This document shows positions 53,558 to 61,618 of a stretch of DNA of 64,000 nucleotides, in pieces (position 1 is the stretch's first letter; each line of letters opens with the position of its first letter). The stretch is from Palsa-504 sp963839095. Lineage in GTDB: Bacteria > Actinomycetota > Actinomycetes > Streptosporangiales > Streptosporangiaceae. The position numbers and the translations under genes were made by a program. The notes under the pieces were generated by a model. It saw nothing but the letters and a program-made list of their open reading frames with translations, had not been told where the DNA came from and made no database searches. The stretch spans positions 62,001 to 126,000 of the forward strand of contig CAWIUF010000013.1 in the NCBI GenBank assembly GCA_963839095.1, given 5' to 3'.

Positions 53558-54142
53558 ATGAGTGATGCTCTGGACATCGAGGTCCGCGAGGAACGCGGCG
53601 TCGTGATCGCGGCGATCGCCGGCGAGATCGACATTTCTAGCGTGGCACAGTTCCGGGAGCGGCTGTCCGAGCTGGCGGACAACGGCGGGATGCTCGTCGT
53701 GGACCTGAACCGGGTCGCGTTCATCGACTCGTCCGGGCTGGGAGCGCTGGTCGCCACGGCCCGGCGGATCGCCGAGCACGGCGGCAGCCTCTACGCGGTG
53801 TGCTCCCAGCCGCAGCCCCGCAGGCTGCTCTGGATGACCGGGGTGGACAAGCGGATCCCGCTGGCGGCCACCCTGGCCGGGGCGCTGATGCTCCGGGAGG
53901 CGTCCCGGGGCAGCTCCGGCTCCGGCTCCGGCTGGCTGAGGCCGACGGCCGGCCGGGCAGAATGGCCGGATGGATCTTGGATTGCGGGACAGGGTTTACC
54001 TGGTGACCGGCGGCAGCCGCGGTCTCGGGTTCGCCGCGGCGCAGGCACTGGTCGCGGACGGGGCCCGCGTGCTGATCAGCGCCCCGCACGAGGCGACGGC
54101 CGCGTCGGCCGGGGCGCGTCTCACGTCGGATGCCGCCGCTGA
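53558..54142 (+). CDS. STAS-domain anti-sigma factor antagonist
   Basis: Residues 1-110 are a complete STAS fold: IEVREERGVVIAAIAGEIDI, then LVVDLNRVAFIDSSGLGALV, where the first Ser of DSSGLG is the usual phosphorylation site. After REASRG the frame continues with low-complexity residues and overlaps the SDR gene from 53970, so the natural stop was probably near 53930 and has been lost. The STAS protein normally binds an RsbW-like kinase to free a sigma factor. Confidence 0.75.
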   Translation: MSDALDIEVREERGVVIAAIAGEIDISSVAQFRERLSELADNGGMLVVDLNRVAFIDSSGLGALVATARRIAEHGGSLYAVCSQPQPRRLLWMTGVDKRIPLAATLAGALMLREASRGSSGSGSGWLRPTAGRAEWPDGSWIAGQGLPGDRRQPRSRVRRGAGTGRGRGPRADQRPARGDGRVGRGASHVGCRR

Positions 54143-54533
54143 CGTGGCTGGGTGGATCGTCGCGGATAACGCCGATCCGGCCACGCCGGGGCGGCTCGTC
54201 GCGGCGGCTCGGGAGCGTTTCGGCCGGCTGGACGGGTTGTTCCCGGGCCTGGCCGGGGTGGTCAAGACGCTGGCCGGCGAACTGGGGCCGAGCGGGGTCC
54301 GGGTCAACGGGATATTGCCGGTCAGGATCGCTACCGACCGGGTCCGCGAGCTCGATGCGCTGCGCGGGGATCCCGACGAGGTACGGGCCCGGCTTTCTGA
54401 GCACATACCGCTGCGGCGGTACGGGGAACAGGAGGAGTTCGGGCGGACGGCCGCGTTCGTGCTGTCACCGGCCGCGTCCTACACCACGGGCGCGATGATC
54501 CCGGTTGATGGCGGCGCCATCAGCTCCATCTGA
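53970..54533 (+). pseudogene. SDR oxidoreductase with internal deletion of the active site
   Basis: 187 aa; full-length members have about 250. The N-terminal VYLVTGGSRGLGFAAAQALV binds NAD(P), and the C-terminal ELGPSGVRVNGILP, then AAFVLSPAASYTTGAMIPVD are normal. Between RFGRLDG and LFPGLAGVVKTL about 60 residues are missing, including the NxxG strand, the catalytic Ser and the YxxxK. The reading frame is kept. The product cannot be an active reductase. Confidence 0.7.
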
Positions 54534-54555
54534 GCACCTCGGCGCGCTGCCTGAG

Positions 54556-55542
54556 CTAGCTGTGGCGCAGGGTTTGCGTGGGGGTGACGCCGTAGGTTGC
54601 GCGGTAGTAGGCGCTGAAGCGGCTGGTGCTGGAGAAGCCCCACCGGTAGGCCACGGCGGTGACGGTTTCCTGGCCGGGACCGAGATCCAGGAGGTCCCGG
54701 TGGGCGCGGGCGAGCCGGACCGCGCGCAGGTAGCCCATCGGGGTGGTGTCCAGCTCGCGGCGGAACGCCATCTGCAGGGCGCGGGCGGTGACGCAGGCCG
54801 CGGCGGCGATATCGGTTACGGTCATGTCCCGCTCGGGGTGCTCGTCGATGAACGCGGTGGCGCGGCGCACAGTCACGGAGGCACGTCGCACGGCCGTGGT
54901 GGACGCGTCGCGTTGCGCGCGAGGACCAGGGCCGAACGCGGTGTTGGGAAACACGGTCAGCGCGGTGGCGGCCAGCAGCCGGGCGGCGCTGGTGACGACC
55001 AGCGGGCTGAGGACAGCTTCGGGATTCGCGAGCAGGCCGTCGACGTACCGGGTGACGGCGGTCCACTGGGCCTGGGCCGCCGGGTCGGCCGGACGAAAAG
55101 ACAGGAAGCGCAGCGGGGCGGATGCGCCCGGCTCGGTCCCGGCCACGGCGTGGAGCAGGCTGAGGGGCAAGATCACGTTGTGGTCGCTCACGCCGTGGGT
55201 GCGGACGATGAGGCCCTGCTGGGTGCTGCCGATGAGCACGTCGCCCGGCCCGTAGCGGTCGATGTCCTGACCACGCTCGATGTGCACGGTGCCGCCGGTC
55301 ACGGTGCTGATGATCACCTGATCCAGGGGGTCGACGGCGAAGGTCAGGTCGGCGGGCAGGGTCACGTCGCTGACCGCGAACGCTTCCGTCTTCGTGTGGC
55401 TGACGGTCAGGAAGGGACTTCCGGCCGGGACGCTGGCCGTCAGCAGCCGGCCGCCGTAGGTGCGGTCCAGGAACTCCCAGGCCTCTGCCAGGTCATCAGT
55501 GGTGAACTCGTTCCGGTACAGGTCGGGGCCCGTCGTAGTCAT
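54556..55542 (-). CDS. AraC-family transcriptional regulator (intact copy of the pair)
   Basis: 328 aa from ATG 55542. The N-terminal part is a cupin-like sensor domain (DQVIISTVTGGTVHIERGQD, GDVLIGSTQQGLIV). The C-terminal HTH pair is MTVTDIAAAACVTARALQMA and TVTAVAYRWGFSSTSRFSAY, ending YGVTPTQTLRHS. It is the parent or sister of the truncated copy at 47719. It lies 28 nt downstream of the other AraC gene on the same strand, so both are probably transcribed together. Confidence 0.85.
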   Translation of the reverse strand: MTTTGPDLYRNEFTTDDLAEAWEFLDRTYGGRLLTASVPAGSPFLTVSHTKTEAFAVSDVTLPADLTFAVDPLDQVIISTVTGGTVHIERGQDIDRYGPGDVLIGSTQQGLIVRTHGVSDHNVILPLSLLHAVAGTEPGASAPLRFLSFRPADPAAQAQWTAVTRYVDGLLANPEAVLSPLVVTSAARLLAATALTVFPNTAFGPGPRAQRDASTTAVRRASVTVRRATAFIDEHPERDMTVTDIAAAACVTARALQMAFRRELDTTPMGYLRAVRLARAHRDLLDLGPGQETVTAVAYRWGFSSTSRFSAYYRATYGVTPTQTLRHS

Positions 55543-55570
55543 CGTCGCCTCCTTCCGGGCCGCGCAGGGA

Positions 55571-56566
55571 TCAGGTATGCAAGGTCCGGCTGGGGGGCTC
55601 ACCGAACCGGCGACAGTAGGCCGCCTCGAACTGGCTCAGGCTGGTCCACCCCCACCGGCGGGCCACCGCGGCGACAGTCACCCCGGTGGTCGCGTCGGCG
55701 TTCCGCAGCTCCGTGTACGCGCGCTCGAGCCGGACCGTCCGCAGGTATCCCACCGGGGTGGTGTCGTAGTGCCGGCGGAACGCTGGCTGCAGCGCCCGGC
55801 CGGTCACCCCGGCCGCCGCGGCGATGTCGGCCAGGGTGAGCGGCCGCTCCGGATGCGCCTCGATGAACGTCGCCGCGCGGCGCACCGCGGCCGGCGGCGC
55901 CCAGCCCGGGCCGCCGGCATACCGGGTGGTCATGGTGGTGTTCGGGAAGGTCTCCAGCATGACCGTGGCCGCCATCCGGGTCAGCTCGTGTGCCATCAGC
56001 GGACTGATCTCCGTGCTCCCGGAGCCGACCAGCTCGGCGCAGATGAACTTCGCGGTGCTGGCCCAGATGGCCTGCCGTTCGGCGGATACCGGCGTGATCG
56101 CATCGAACCGCAGGTCCGCCGCGGGCATGCTGGTACGTTCCTCGGCCAGGGACCTCGCCACCGGCCACGGAACCCGCAGCAGCGCGAACCCGGCGTCGTG
56201 CATGAGGGCCGTGGACAGCAGGTCGGCGGGCACCATGAACGCTCCGCCGCGGGCAAAGCACAGTTCTTCCCCGGCCGCGGTCATGGTCCCGGAGCCGTGG
56301 GTGACCGTGACCGCGGTCGGCGCGTCGGTGGGCTCGAGTACGGCGTCGTACTCGAAGCCGCCGTACCGGAGCAGGCCCGCCTTCAGCCCGTTGACCGTGG
56401 CCGAGCGCACGACGCCATCGACCTGGGCTGGGTCGTCGCAGCGGAACAGGGCGGTGTGATCGACGTAGAGCCGCCCGACCAGGTCGGCGATCAGGTCCAT
56501 GTCCTTGGTCACCAGGTCGGCCCGCTCGACCGACACCGCGGCGGGGGACGGTCTGCCTTCCACCAT
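55571..56566 (-). CDS. AraC-family transcriptional regulator
   Basis: 331 aa from ATG 56566. The N-terminal domain includes GLKAGLLRYGGFEYDAVLEP and ARGGAFMVPADLLSTALMHD. The double HTH is TLADIAAAAGVTGRALQPAF and VTVAAVARRWGWTSLSQFEA, ending RRFGEPPSRTLHT. Nearly identical in architecture to the gene at 47978. The pair order AraC (this) then AraC at 54556 is repeated at 47.7-49.0 kb. Ligand unknown. Confidence 0.86.
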   Translation of the reverse strand: MVEGRPSPAAVSVERADLVTKDMDLIADLVGRLYVDHTALFRCDDPAQVDGVVRSATVNGLKAGLLRYGGFEYDAVLEPTDAPTAVTVTHGSGTMTAAGEELCFARGGAFMVPADLLSTALMHDAGFALLRVPWPVARSLAEERTSMPAADLRFDAITPVSAERQAIWASTAKFICAELVGSGSTEISPLMAHELTRMAATVMLETFPNTTMTTRYAGGPGWAPPAAVRRAATFIEAHPERPLTLADIAAAAGVTGRALQPAFRRHYDTTPVGYLRTVRLERAYTELRNADATTGVTVAAVARRWGWTSLSQFEAAYCRRFGEPPSRTLHT

Positions 56567-56997
56567 GTCGCACCTCCCGTCGCGACTGTCACATTACGAG
56601 GTCACAAGCCTACGAAGAGCTTATATCGCAACGGAAAGCCAGCGGGAGCTTTCTGACAGTTAAGCCGAACGATCCGCCGCCGTGGCGGATCAGGCTCTCG
56701 CCAGCGGGTGATCCTGAGCCGCTGGTGGCTTCGGCGTGGGCGCTGTCGGTGGGGATCGTGATGTTGTGGCTTGATGGGCCGGCGGGTAGCGCTAAACAAT
56801 GAGCACTGCAATAACATGCGCCAATTAGGTAGCACAGAAGCTGTCAGCGACTACGGGATGAGCAACCGCTTGCGCCCGCCACGCTTCTCGTTCGCGGCGG
56901 TCCCGATAACGTCGAGAAACTTCGGCGCCACACGGAGCGGACGTCGCGGGCTTGGTCACTGGACGGTCATCCGCTCCTCGGCATATCAGTCTTCGCG
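56567..56997. other. Gap with the second AraC promoter element and short relics
   Basis: The first 70 bp hold the element shared with the other AraC copy (56612-56631). Beyond it the sequence is less GC-rich. On the minus strand a short frame reads VAPKFLDVIGTAANEKRGGR then KRLLIP and a stop near 56855; it has a natural look but is only about 26 codons. Nothing else was recognised. Confidence 0.4.
56612..56631 (-). promoter_or_regulatory. Conserved upstream element of AraC gene, copy 2
   Basis: Identical 20-mer to 49019-49038, with TATAAG on the coding strand, 46 nt before the ATG at 56566. The flanks also match partly (AGCGGGAGCTT follows in both). Confidence 0.55.
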
Positions 56998-57373
56998 GTG
57001 CTTGCCATGTCACTTGATGACCTGTTGCGTCGTCGGTTTACCAGCTTCCGCGCCATTTACTTGCCGACGGCAGGTCGCCTGGCAGAGTTGCACTTCGAGT
57101 TGCTGCCTACCGGACAGCGACCGCACTTCACCGTCCGGCTCCAGCGGGCTGACGACTCCGAACTCGATCGGCTCCTGGCTGCGCTCGGTGCCGTCCAGCC
57201 TAATTCCCAGTACGCTAGAGGCATCGATCTGGCCGGAGACGAAGATACCGTGGCCGTGATGCGAGGTCGTCGACCTCGCTCCGGCGGGTGACGGCACCAT
57301 CGTCCACCTCAGGCTCCTGCCCGGCATCGTCGAGGATTACCGAGCCTTGGTGGAGCGGGCACTCGCCAGCTAG
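56998..57373 (+). pseudogene. Hypothetical protein with a frameshift
   Basis: From GTG 56998 (or ATG 57007) the frame reads MSLDDLLRRRFTSFRAIYLP, AELHFELLPTGQRPHFTVRL, LAALGAVQPNSQYARG and EDTVAVM. After about 57265 a shift is needed; the next frame continues VDLAPAGDGTIVHLRLLPGI then VEDYRALVERALAS and stops at 57373. Corrected length is about 125 aa. The alternating beta/alpha pattern suggests a small globular domain. Not recognised. Confidence 0.45.
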
Positions 57374-57473
57374 CTGCCTGGCGAGGGGTCGCGGTGATGG
57401 CTACGCCGCTGGTGACCGCTCGGAATTGATCTGGTCACTGCACGATCTCGGCTGAGATCGCCGGCAGCCGGTG

Positions 57474-58862
57474 TCATGGGGCGTAGCGGGCGAGCAGCGG
57501 GATGAGGACCTGGGCGTCGGGGCTGCCCCAGCCGGTGACGGGGTCCCAGCCCGGGGCCGGGCGGTAGCCGGTGATCGTGGTGGGGGGAAACTCGGCCGTG
57601 TTGCTGGGGCCCGCGGTGATGTCGTGGAAGGCCTGGTGGTACTGCGAGCTGCGGGCGATCCGGTAGATGGCGGGGTTGACGAAGCCGAGGTGACGGCGGG
57701 CGTACTGGTCGGCGAGGGTGATGATGCCAGCCCACAGGGGCGCGCTCGCGCTCGTGCCGGCGTGCCCGCTGAGCGTGTAGCCTCCGCCGGCGTTGGCCGT
57801 GATGAGCGCTATCCCGGTGACGGAGTCGCCGTCGGCGGCGACGTCAGGGATGCCGCGCATGGAGCCGGTGCCCGGGACGCCGTTCTGGTAGGAGGGCCGG
57901 AGGAAGAGATGGCTGAACCCTCCGCCTGAGGCCTGGAAGGGACTGCCGGGGCTGCCGTCGGGAAGCCCCCAGGCCGTCTCGCCGATCCAGGTACCGGTCG
58001 TGTGGCTCGCGTGGAGGGTGGTGCCCCCGGCAGCGAGGACGAGCGGGTCGGAGACGACGAGGTTGACTTCCTTTCTCGGTGTGAAGCCGTTCAGGCCGCC
58101 GCCGAGGGCGTCGATGAGGGCGCACGGCTCCCCCGCCGCGCCGGTGTCGCCGGTGGCCGCCACGACGGTCACGTGGTGGCTGGCATCGGCTTGGAGGGCG
58201 GCGTTCAGCTGGGTGACCTGGGCGTGGTCGACGCAGTGCTCGCCGCCGATCTGGCCGGCCGGGCTGAGGGAGATGACACCGCCCTGCGAGGCGCCCAGCC
58301 GCAAGGCGGCGACCGAGGCCGCCACCGCCTGGTTGGCGCTGTCGAGGGAGTTTCCTTTGACCAGGACGATGGTGAGCGCGGCGCGGGGAGCGATCGCGTG
58401 GGCTACTTCGGCGTCCAGGACCTCTTCGCCGAAGGCGAGCCACGGGTGGACCGGGCCGGAGAAGGTGCTCACGACTTTGAGGCGCGGGGTCGGCAGGTGG
58501 AACAGGTGGTCGTAGGCAGCGAAGTCCTGGCGCAGGTCGGTGACCTGGGGCGGGTTCAGCTGCGTTTCGGCGAGTTCCGGGAGCACGACGGTCTCGCCGC
58601 GGCCGTCGATGCCGCGGCGGAGGAGGGGCTGGACGCCGTAGGCGGTCTCGAGTTGCTGCGGTGTATAGCAGGTCGTGATGGATTCACAGTCTGCGGTTGA
58701 GCTGGCGGCCGGCTTGGCCGTTCTGTGAGCCGTGGTGGCTCCGGCGGTGGTCGCTGGCGACGAGCTGCAGGCCGTGACCAGCAGCCCCACCCCCATAGCC
58801 AGGCCGAATACGTGACCCGGCCGCCGCCGGCACGGCGCGATACTCGGACGGAACCTGACCAT
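57474..58862 (-). CDS. Sedolisin-like (S53) serine-carboxyl peptidase, lipoprotein
   Basis: 462 aa. The N-terminus has a lipobox (GLLVTACSS), so it is anchored outside the membrane. There is no long propeptide; the domain starts around residue 60 with CESITTCYTPQQLETAYGVQ. The triad can be seen: Glu and Asp in FGEEVLDAEVAHAIAP, Ser in GHAGTSASAPLWAG; the oxyanion Asp is in AATGDTGAAG. C-terminal GWDPVTGWGSPDAQVLIPLL is typical of the family. An acidic-pH protease that acts on extracellular protein. Confidence 0.87.
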   Translation of the reverse strand: MVRFRPSIAPCRRRPGHVFGLAMGVGLLVTACSSSPATTAGATTAHRTAKPAASSTADCESITTCYTPQQLETAYGVQPLLRRGIDGRGETVVLPELAETQLNPPQVTDLRQDFAAYDHLFHLPTPRLKVVSTFSGPVHPWLAFGEEVLDAEVAHAIAPRAALTIVLVKGNSLDSANQAVAASVAALRLGASQGGVISLSPAGQIGGEHCVDHAQVTQLNAALQADASHHVTVVAATGDTGAAGEPCALIDALGGGLNGFTPRKEVNLVVSDPLVLAAGGTTLHASHTTGTWIGETAWGLPDGSPGSPFQASGGGFSHLFLRPSYQNGVPGTGSMRGIPDVAADGDSVTGIALITANAGGGYTLSGHAGTSASAPLWAGIITLADQYARRHLGFVNPAIYRIARSSQYHQAFHDITAGPSNTAEFPPTTITGYRPAPGWDPVTGWGSPDAQVLIPLLARYAP

Positions 58863-58898
58863 GTTCGTCCTCCTGGAGGGCTGTTTGTTATGTATTAC

Positions 58899-58911
58899 CA
58901 GTATAATACTG
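58899..58911. promoter_or_regulatory. AT-rich palindrome upstream of the sedolisin gene
   Basis: CAGTATAATACTG at 58899-58911 is an inverted repeat of 6 bp with a 1-nt centre in a local AT-rich run (TATGTATTACC before it, GAGTATACAG after). It lies about 40 nt before the sedolisin start and could be a -10 region or operator. Confidence 0.5.
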
Positions 58912-58953
58912 AGTATACAGATCGTCCGCGCACGGCAGCCCGGAGCATGATGG

Positions 58954-59562
58954 CTAGCTTTGGCTCGGTCCTGGCGGCGGTTGCTGGCCAGGGCACGGCG
59001 TGCCGATGCCGATGTGCACCGTCTGCTGTTTGCCGCCTGCCCTGACGATGATCGGCACGCAGGCCGGGTGATCGATCCAGTACCCGCCCGCGTAGGCCAG
59101 CCATCCGTGACCTGGGTTAGGGCAGTTGTTGACCGCGACCCGGTGACTCGGCGTGCCCGGCAGGCCCCAGCCGATACTCAGGCGGTGGTTGAACGGGGCG
59201 GGAACGATGAGTTCGAACGTGGTGCCGGGCTTGATCACCAGGCCCGTCTTCGCGAAGAGCCGCAGCGCTTTGCCGCCCTCGCCGGACAGCGACGTTCCCA
59301 GCGCCGGGTACCGGGGACTGGCCGGAAGCGCGACCACGCCCAGCACGACCTGCATCGGCGCTGCCGAGGCGTTGGCGTCTATGTAGTTGCCGCACGCCAG
59401 CGCAGATCCGCTGGCCGGTGGCGCGGAGGAGGTTGCCGGACCATTCGGCTGAGTCGAACTGCGCCCGGGTCCCGGCGCAATGCTGGTACCCGTGCAGCCA
59501 GCGAGCAGCACGGCGATCACGGCGGCGGGAAGAAGAGCCCAGCGTCGCCCGGTCGGGTACAT
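58954..59562 (-). CDS. Lipoprotein of unknown function
   Basis: 202 aa from ATG 59562. Signal with lipobox (LLPAAVIAVLLAGCTGTS). A Pro/Ser/Thr linker of about 30 residues follows, then a beta-rich domain (MQVVLGVVALPASPRYPALG, FAKTGLVIKPGTTFELIVPA, LSIGWGLPGTPSHRVAVNNC) with a Cys pair, ending in HIGIGTPCPGQQPPPGPSQS. Membrane-anchored, outside the cell. Similar lipoproteins in actinomycetes have no known role. Confidence 0.75.
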   Translation of the reverse strand: MYPTGRRWALLPAAVIAVLLAGCTGTSIAPGPGRSSTQPNGPATSSAPPASGSALACGNYIDANASAAPMQVVLGVVALPASPRYPALGTSLSGEGGKALRLFAKTGLVIKPGTTFELIVPAPFNHRLSIGWGLPGTPSHRVAVNNCPNPGHGWLAYAGGYWIDHPACVPIIVRAGGKQQTVHIGIGTPCPGQQPPPGPSQS

Positions 59563-59665
59563 AGCGCAAGTCTGCCTGCCGCCTGGCGATTCTCTCGAGG
59601 GAATTGCCGGACCGGGGCGCTGGCCGCAGCATCGGAGACGACACGGACACGCCAATACCCAGGAG

Positions 59666-59950
59666 ATGCGGCAGGCTGCCGCCGGACTGGGCTTTCCTTC
59701 GCTCGTTCTCCAGGCTCGCGGTCATGAGGAACTCGAGGTACGGGTCACCCGCACCTACCACGAGTTCATCGCGTCCGGAGAATTCATATTCCGGTCGCGA
59801 GACAACGAGGATCACCTCGGTGACGTGGTCAAATTCAACTGGGAAATGATTCCGGCCGACGGCGGTGAGGTGGCAGGCGCCGGCCTGGAGGTCCTCGTGC
59901 TGGACAAGGACGGCCGCATCACGACCGATTACCAGTTCATCGAGAGCTGA
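59666..59950 (+). pseudogene. C-terminal part of an NTF2/SnoaL-like protein
   Basis: 94 aa. YHEFIASGEFIFRSRDNEDH, GDVVKFNWEMIPADGGEVAG and LEVLVLDKDGRITTDYQFIE are the last strands of the SnoaL/NTF2-like cone fold. The helices and first strands of the fold (normally about 50 residues more) are missing or unrecognisable, so it is a truncated copy. Upstream on the other strand is the lipoprotein gene. Confidence 0.5.
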
Positions 59951-60019
59951 CGACCCTGCAGCCAGGGCTAGCCCGTAATTGGCTTGCGTGCGGTGGACCC
60001 CGCGTCTACGGTCACTGCC

Positions 60020-61261
60020 GTGCCAGAACAGGTTGAGATCCGCGCCGAGCAGGAATCCGACACCGAAGCGATCCGCCGTGTGCAGACTGCGGCGTTCGGA
60101 GACGCTGGCGGTGTCGCCGGACTGGTGGACGCCCTGCGGGCAGCGCCGGCGCCGTTGCCGCCGCTCTCTTTCACCGCCTCCGTGGACGGGCAGGTGGCCG
60201 GGCATGTGATGCTGAGCGCCAGCCGCCTCGACGCCCCGCTGCGGCTCCTCGACGTGTACGTCCTATCCCCGCTCGGCGTGCGGCCGGGATTTCAGCGCCG
60301 CGGCATCGGCACCCAGCTCATCGAGCATGCGCTCGCGGCGGCGCAGGAGGTAAGCGTCCCGCTCGTCTTCCTCGAGGGTGACCCGGCCTACTACGGCACC
60401 CGCGGCTTCGAACGCGCCGATCTGCTGGGGTTCCGGTCGCCGTCCCTGCGGATCCCGCCACCCGGCCTCCAGGTCGCCCGCCTTCCCGGCTACGAGACGT
60501 GGATGAAGGGCACGTTTGTATACTCCGAGACCTTCTGGGCGCTCGACTTCGTCGGCCCCCCGCGAGCCTTAGCCCAGAAGGGAGAGGCGCATAGCCTGCT
60601 CGTCATGGACGCCAATCCAGCCGATCTGGTCCGCTCCGGCTATAACGCGCTCTCTCACCACTACCGCGGTGACGACGACGCAGCACCGGAGTACGACGGC
60701 TGGCTGGCCGGCCTGCGAGACCGCCTCCCCGCCAGCAGCCACGTCCTGGACATCGGCTGCGGCTGCGGCATCCCGGTCGCCCGGGACCTGACCGCGGCCG
60801 GACACCAGGTGACCGGCATCGACATCAGCGACATCCAGATCGAGCGCGCCCGCCAGCTGGTCCCCGGCGCCACCTTCATCCGCGCCGACGCCACCGAGAT
60901 GGACTTCCCGCCCGGCTCCTTCACCGCCGTCATCTGCCTCTACGCGCTCATTCACATGCCGCTCGACCGCCAGCCGCGCCTGCTGCACAACACCGCCCGC
61001 TGGCTGCGCCCCGGCGGCTGGCTCCTGGCCACCACCGGGGTGGACGCCTGGACCGGCACCCAGGACAACTGGATCGGCGGACCCGCCGCCATGTGGTGGA
61101 GTCACGCCGACGCCGCCACCTACCGGTCCTGGATCGGCCAAGCCGGCCTGGAGATCACCGACCAGCAGTTCATCCCCGAGGGCAATAGCGGCCATGCCCT
61201 CTTCTGGGCACGCAGGCCGGCCGCCGGCTCACCCCGGCAACCTGAGGGCATGTATGCCTGA
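60020..61261 (+). CDS. GNAT acetyltransferase fused to class I SAM methyltransferase
   Basis: 413 aa from GTG 60020. Residues 1-185: GNAT, with VYVLSPLGVRPGFQRRGIGT then QLIEHALAAAQEVSVPLVFL (acetyl-CoA pyrophosphate loop R/Q-x-x-G-x-G/A is QRRGIG) and EGDPAYYGTRGFERA. Residues 200-413: methyltransferase with HVLDIGCGCGIPVARDLTAA, GIDISDIQIERARQL and AVICLYALIHMPLDRQPRLL. The two usually occur as separate genes; a Met at 60607 looks like the normal methyltransferase start. Fusion or a lost stop near 60570 are both possible. Substrates unknown. Confidence 0.78.
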   Translation: MPEQVEIRAEQESDTEAIRRVQTAAFGDAGGVAGLVDALRAAPAPLPPLSFTASVDGQVAGHVMLSASRLDAPLRLLDVYVLSPLGVRPGFQRRGIGTQLIEHALAAAQEVSVPLVFLEGDPAYYGTRGFERADLLGFRSPSLRIPPPGLQVARLPGYETWMKGTFVYSETFWALDFVGPPRALAQKGEAHSLLVMDANPADLVRSGYNALSHHYRGDDDAAPEYDGWLAGLRDRLPASSHVLDIGCGCGIPVARDLTAAGHQVTGIDISDIQIERARQLVPGATFIRADATEMDFPPGSFTAVICLYALIHMPLDRQPRLLHNTARWLRPGGWLLATTGVDAWTGTQDNWIGGPAAMWWSHADAATYRSWIGQAGLEITDQQFIPEGNSGHALFWARRPAAGSPRQPEGMYA

Positions 61262-61552
61262 TCTCGGAAACGTCTGGCACATCCCGGACAGCCCGGAGCC
61301 GCGCGGCCTGGCGGGCATGCGTGACCCGGTCGGCGCGATCGTCCCGGGCACGGCGTTCACCGCATCGTCAACGGGACTTACGAGCTGCGTGGCGTCGAGG
61401 TCACCGTGCGCGGCCCGATCTACCAGGACGACGGGCAGTACTTCCTGACGGGCACCGACCTCCGGCCGCCGGTCCAGCTCGCTCCCCTGGCGGGAAGATC
61501 CAGTGGGATCACCTGGCCAGGAGGCCCAAGCCACCGCCTGCTCGAAGCGTGA
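61254..61552 (+). pseudogene. Short protein of unknown function with a frameshift
   Basis: ATG 61254 overlaps the previous stop by 8 nt. The first frame reads MPDLGNVWHIPDSPEPRGLA, GMRDPVGAIVPGTAFT; after about 61365 another frame gives RIVNGTYELRGVEVTVRGPI, YQDDGQYFLTGTDLRPPVQL and a stop at 61552. Corrected length is about 99 aa, rich in beta strands. The run MRDPVGAIVPG has a family-like regularity, but I do not recognise it. Confidence 0.5.
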
Positions 61553-61618
61553 CGATCGCTCATTGACCGCGCCGGCACCGCGGCGTGAATAATGGCTGAG
61601 GGAGCGAGGTGCTAAACG

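Noticed and set aside
54130..54498. Alternative frame within the SDR as source of the missing active site
   Set aside because: No frame in this interval encodes the NxxG, Ser or YxxxK elements, so the segment is deleted and not frameshifted.
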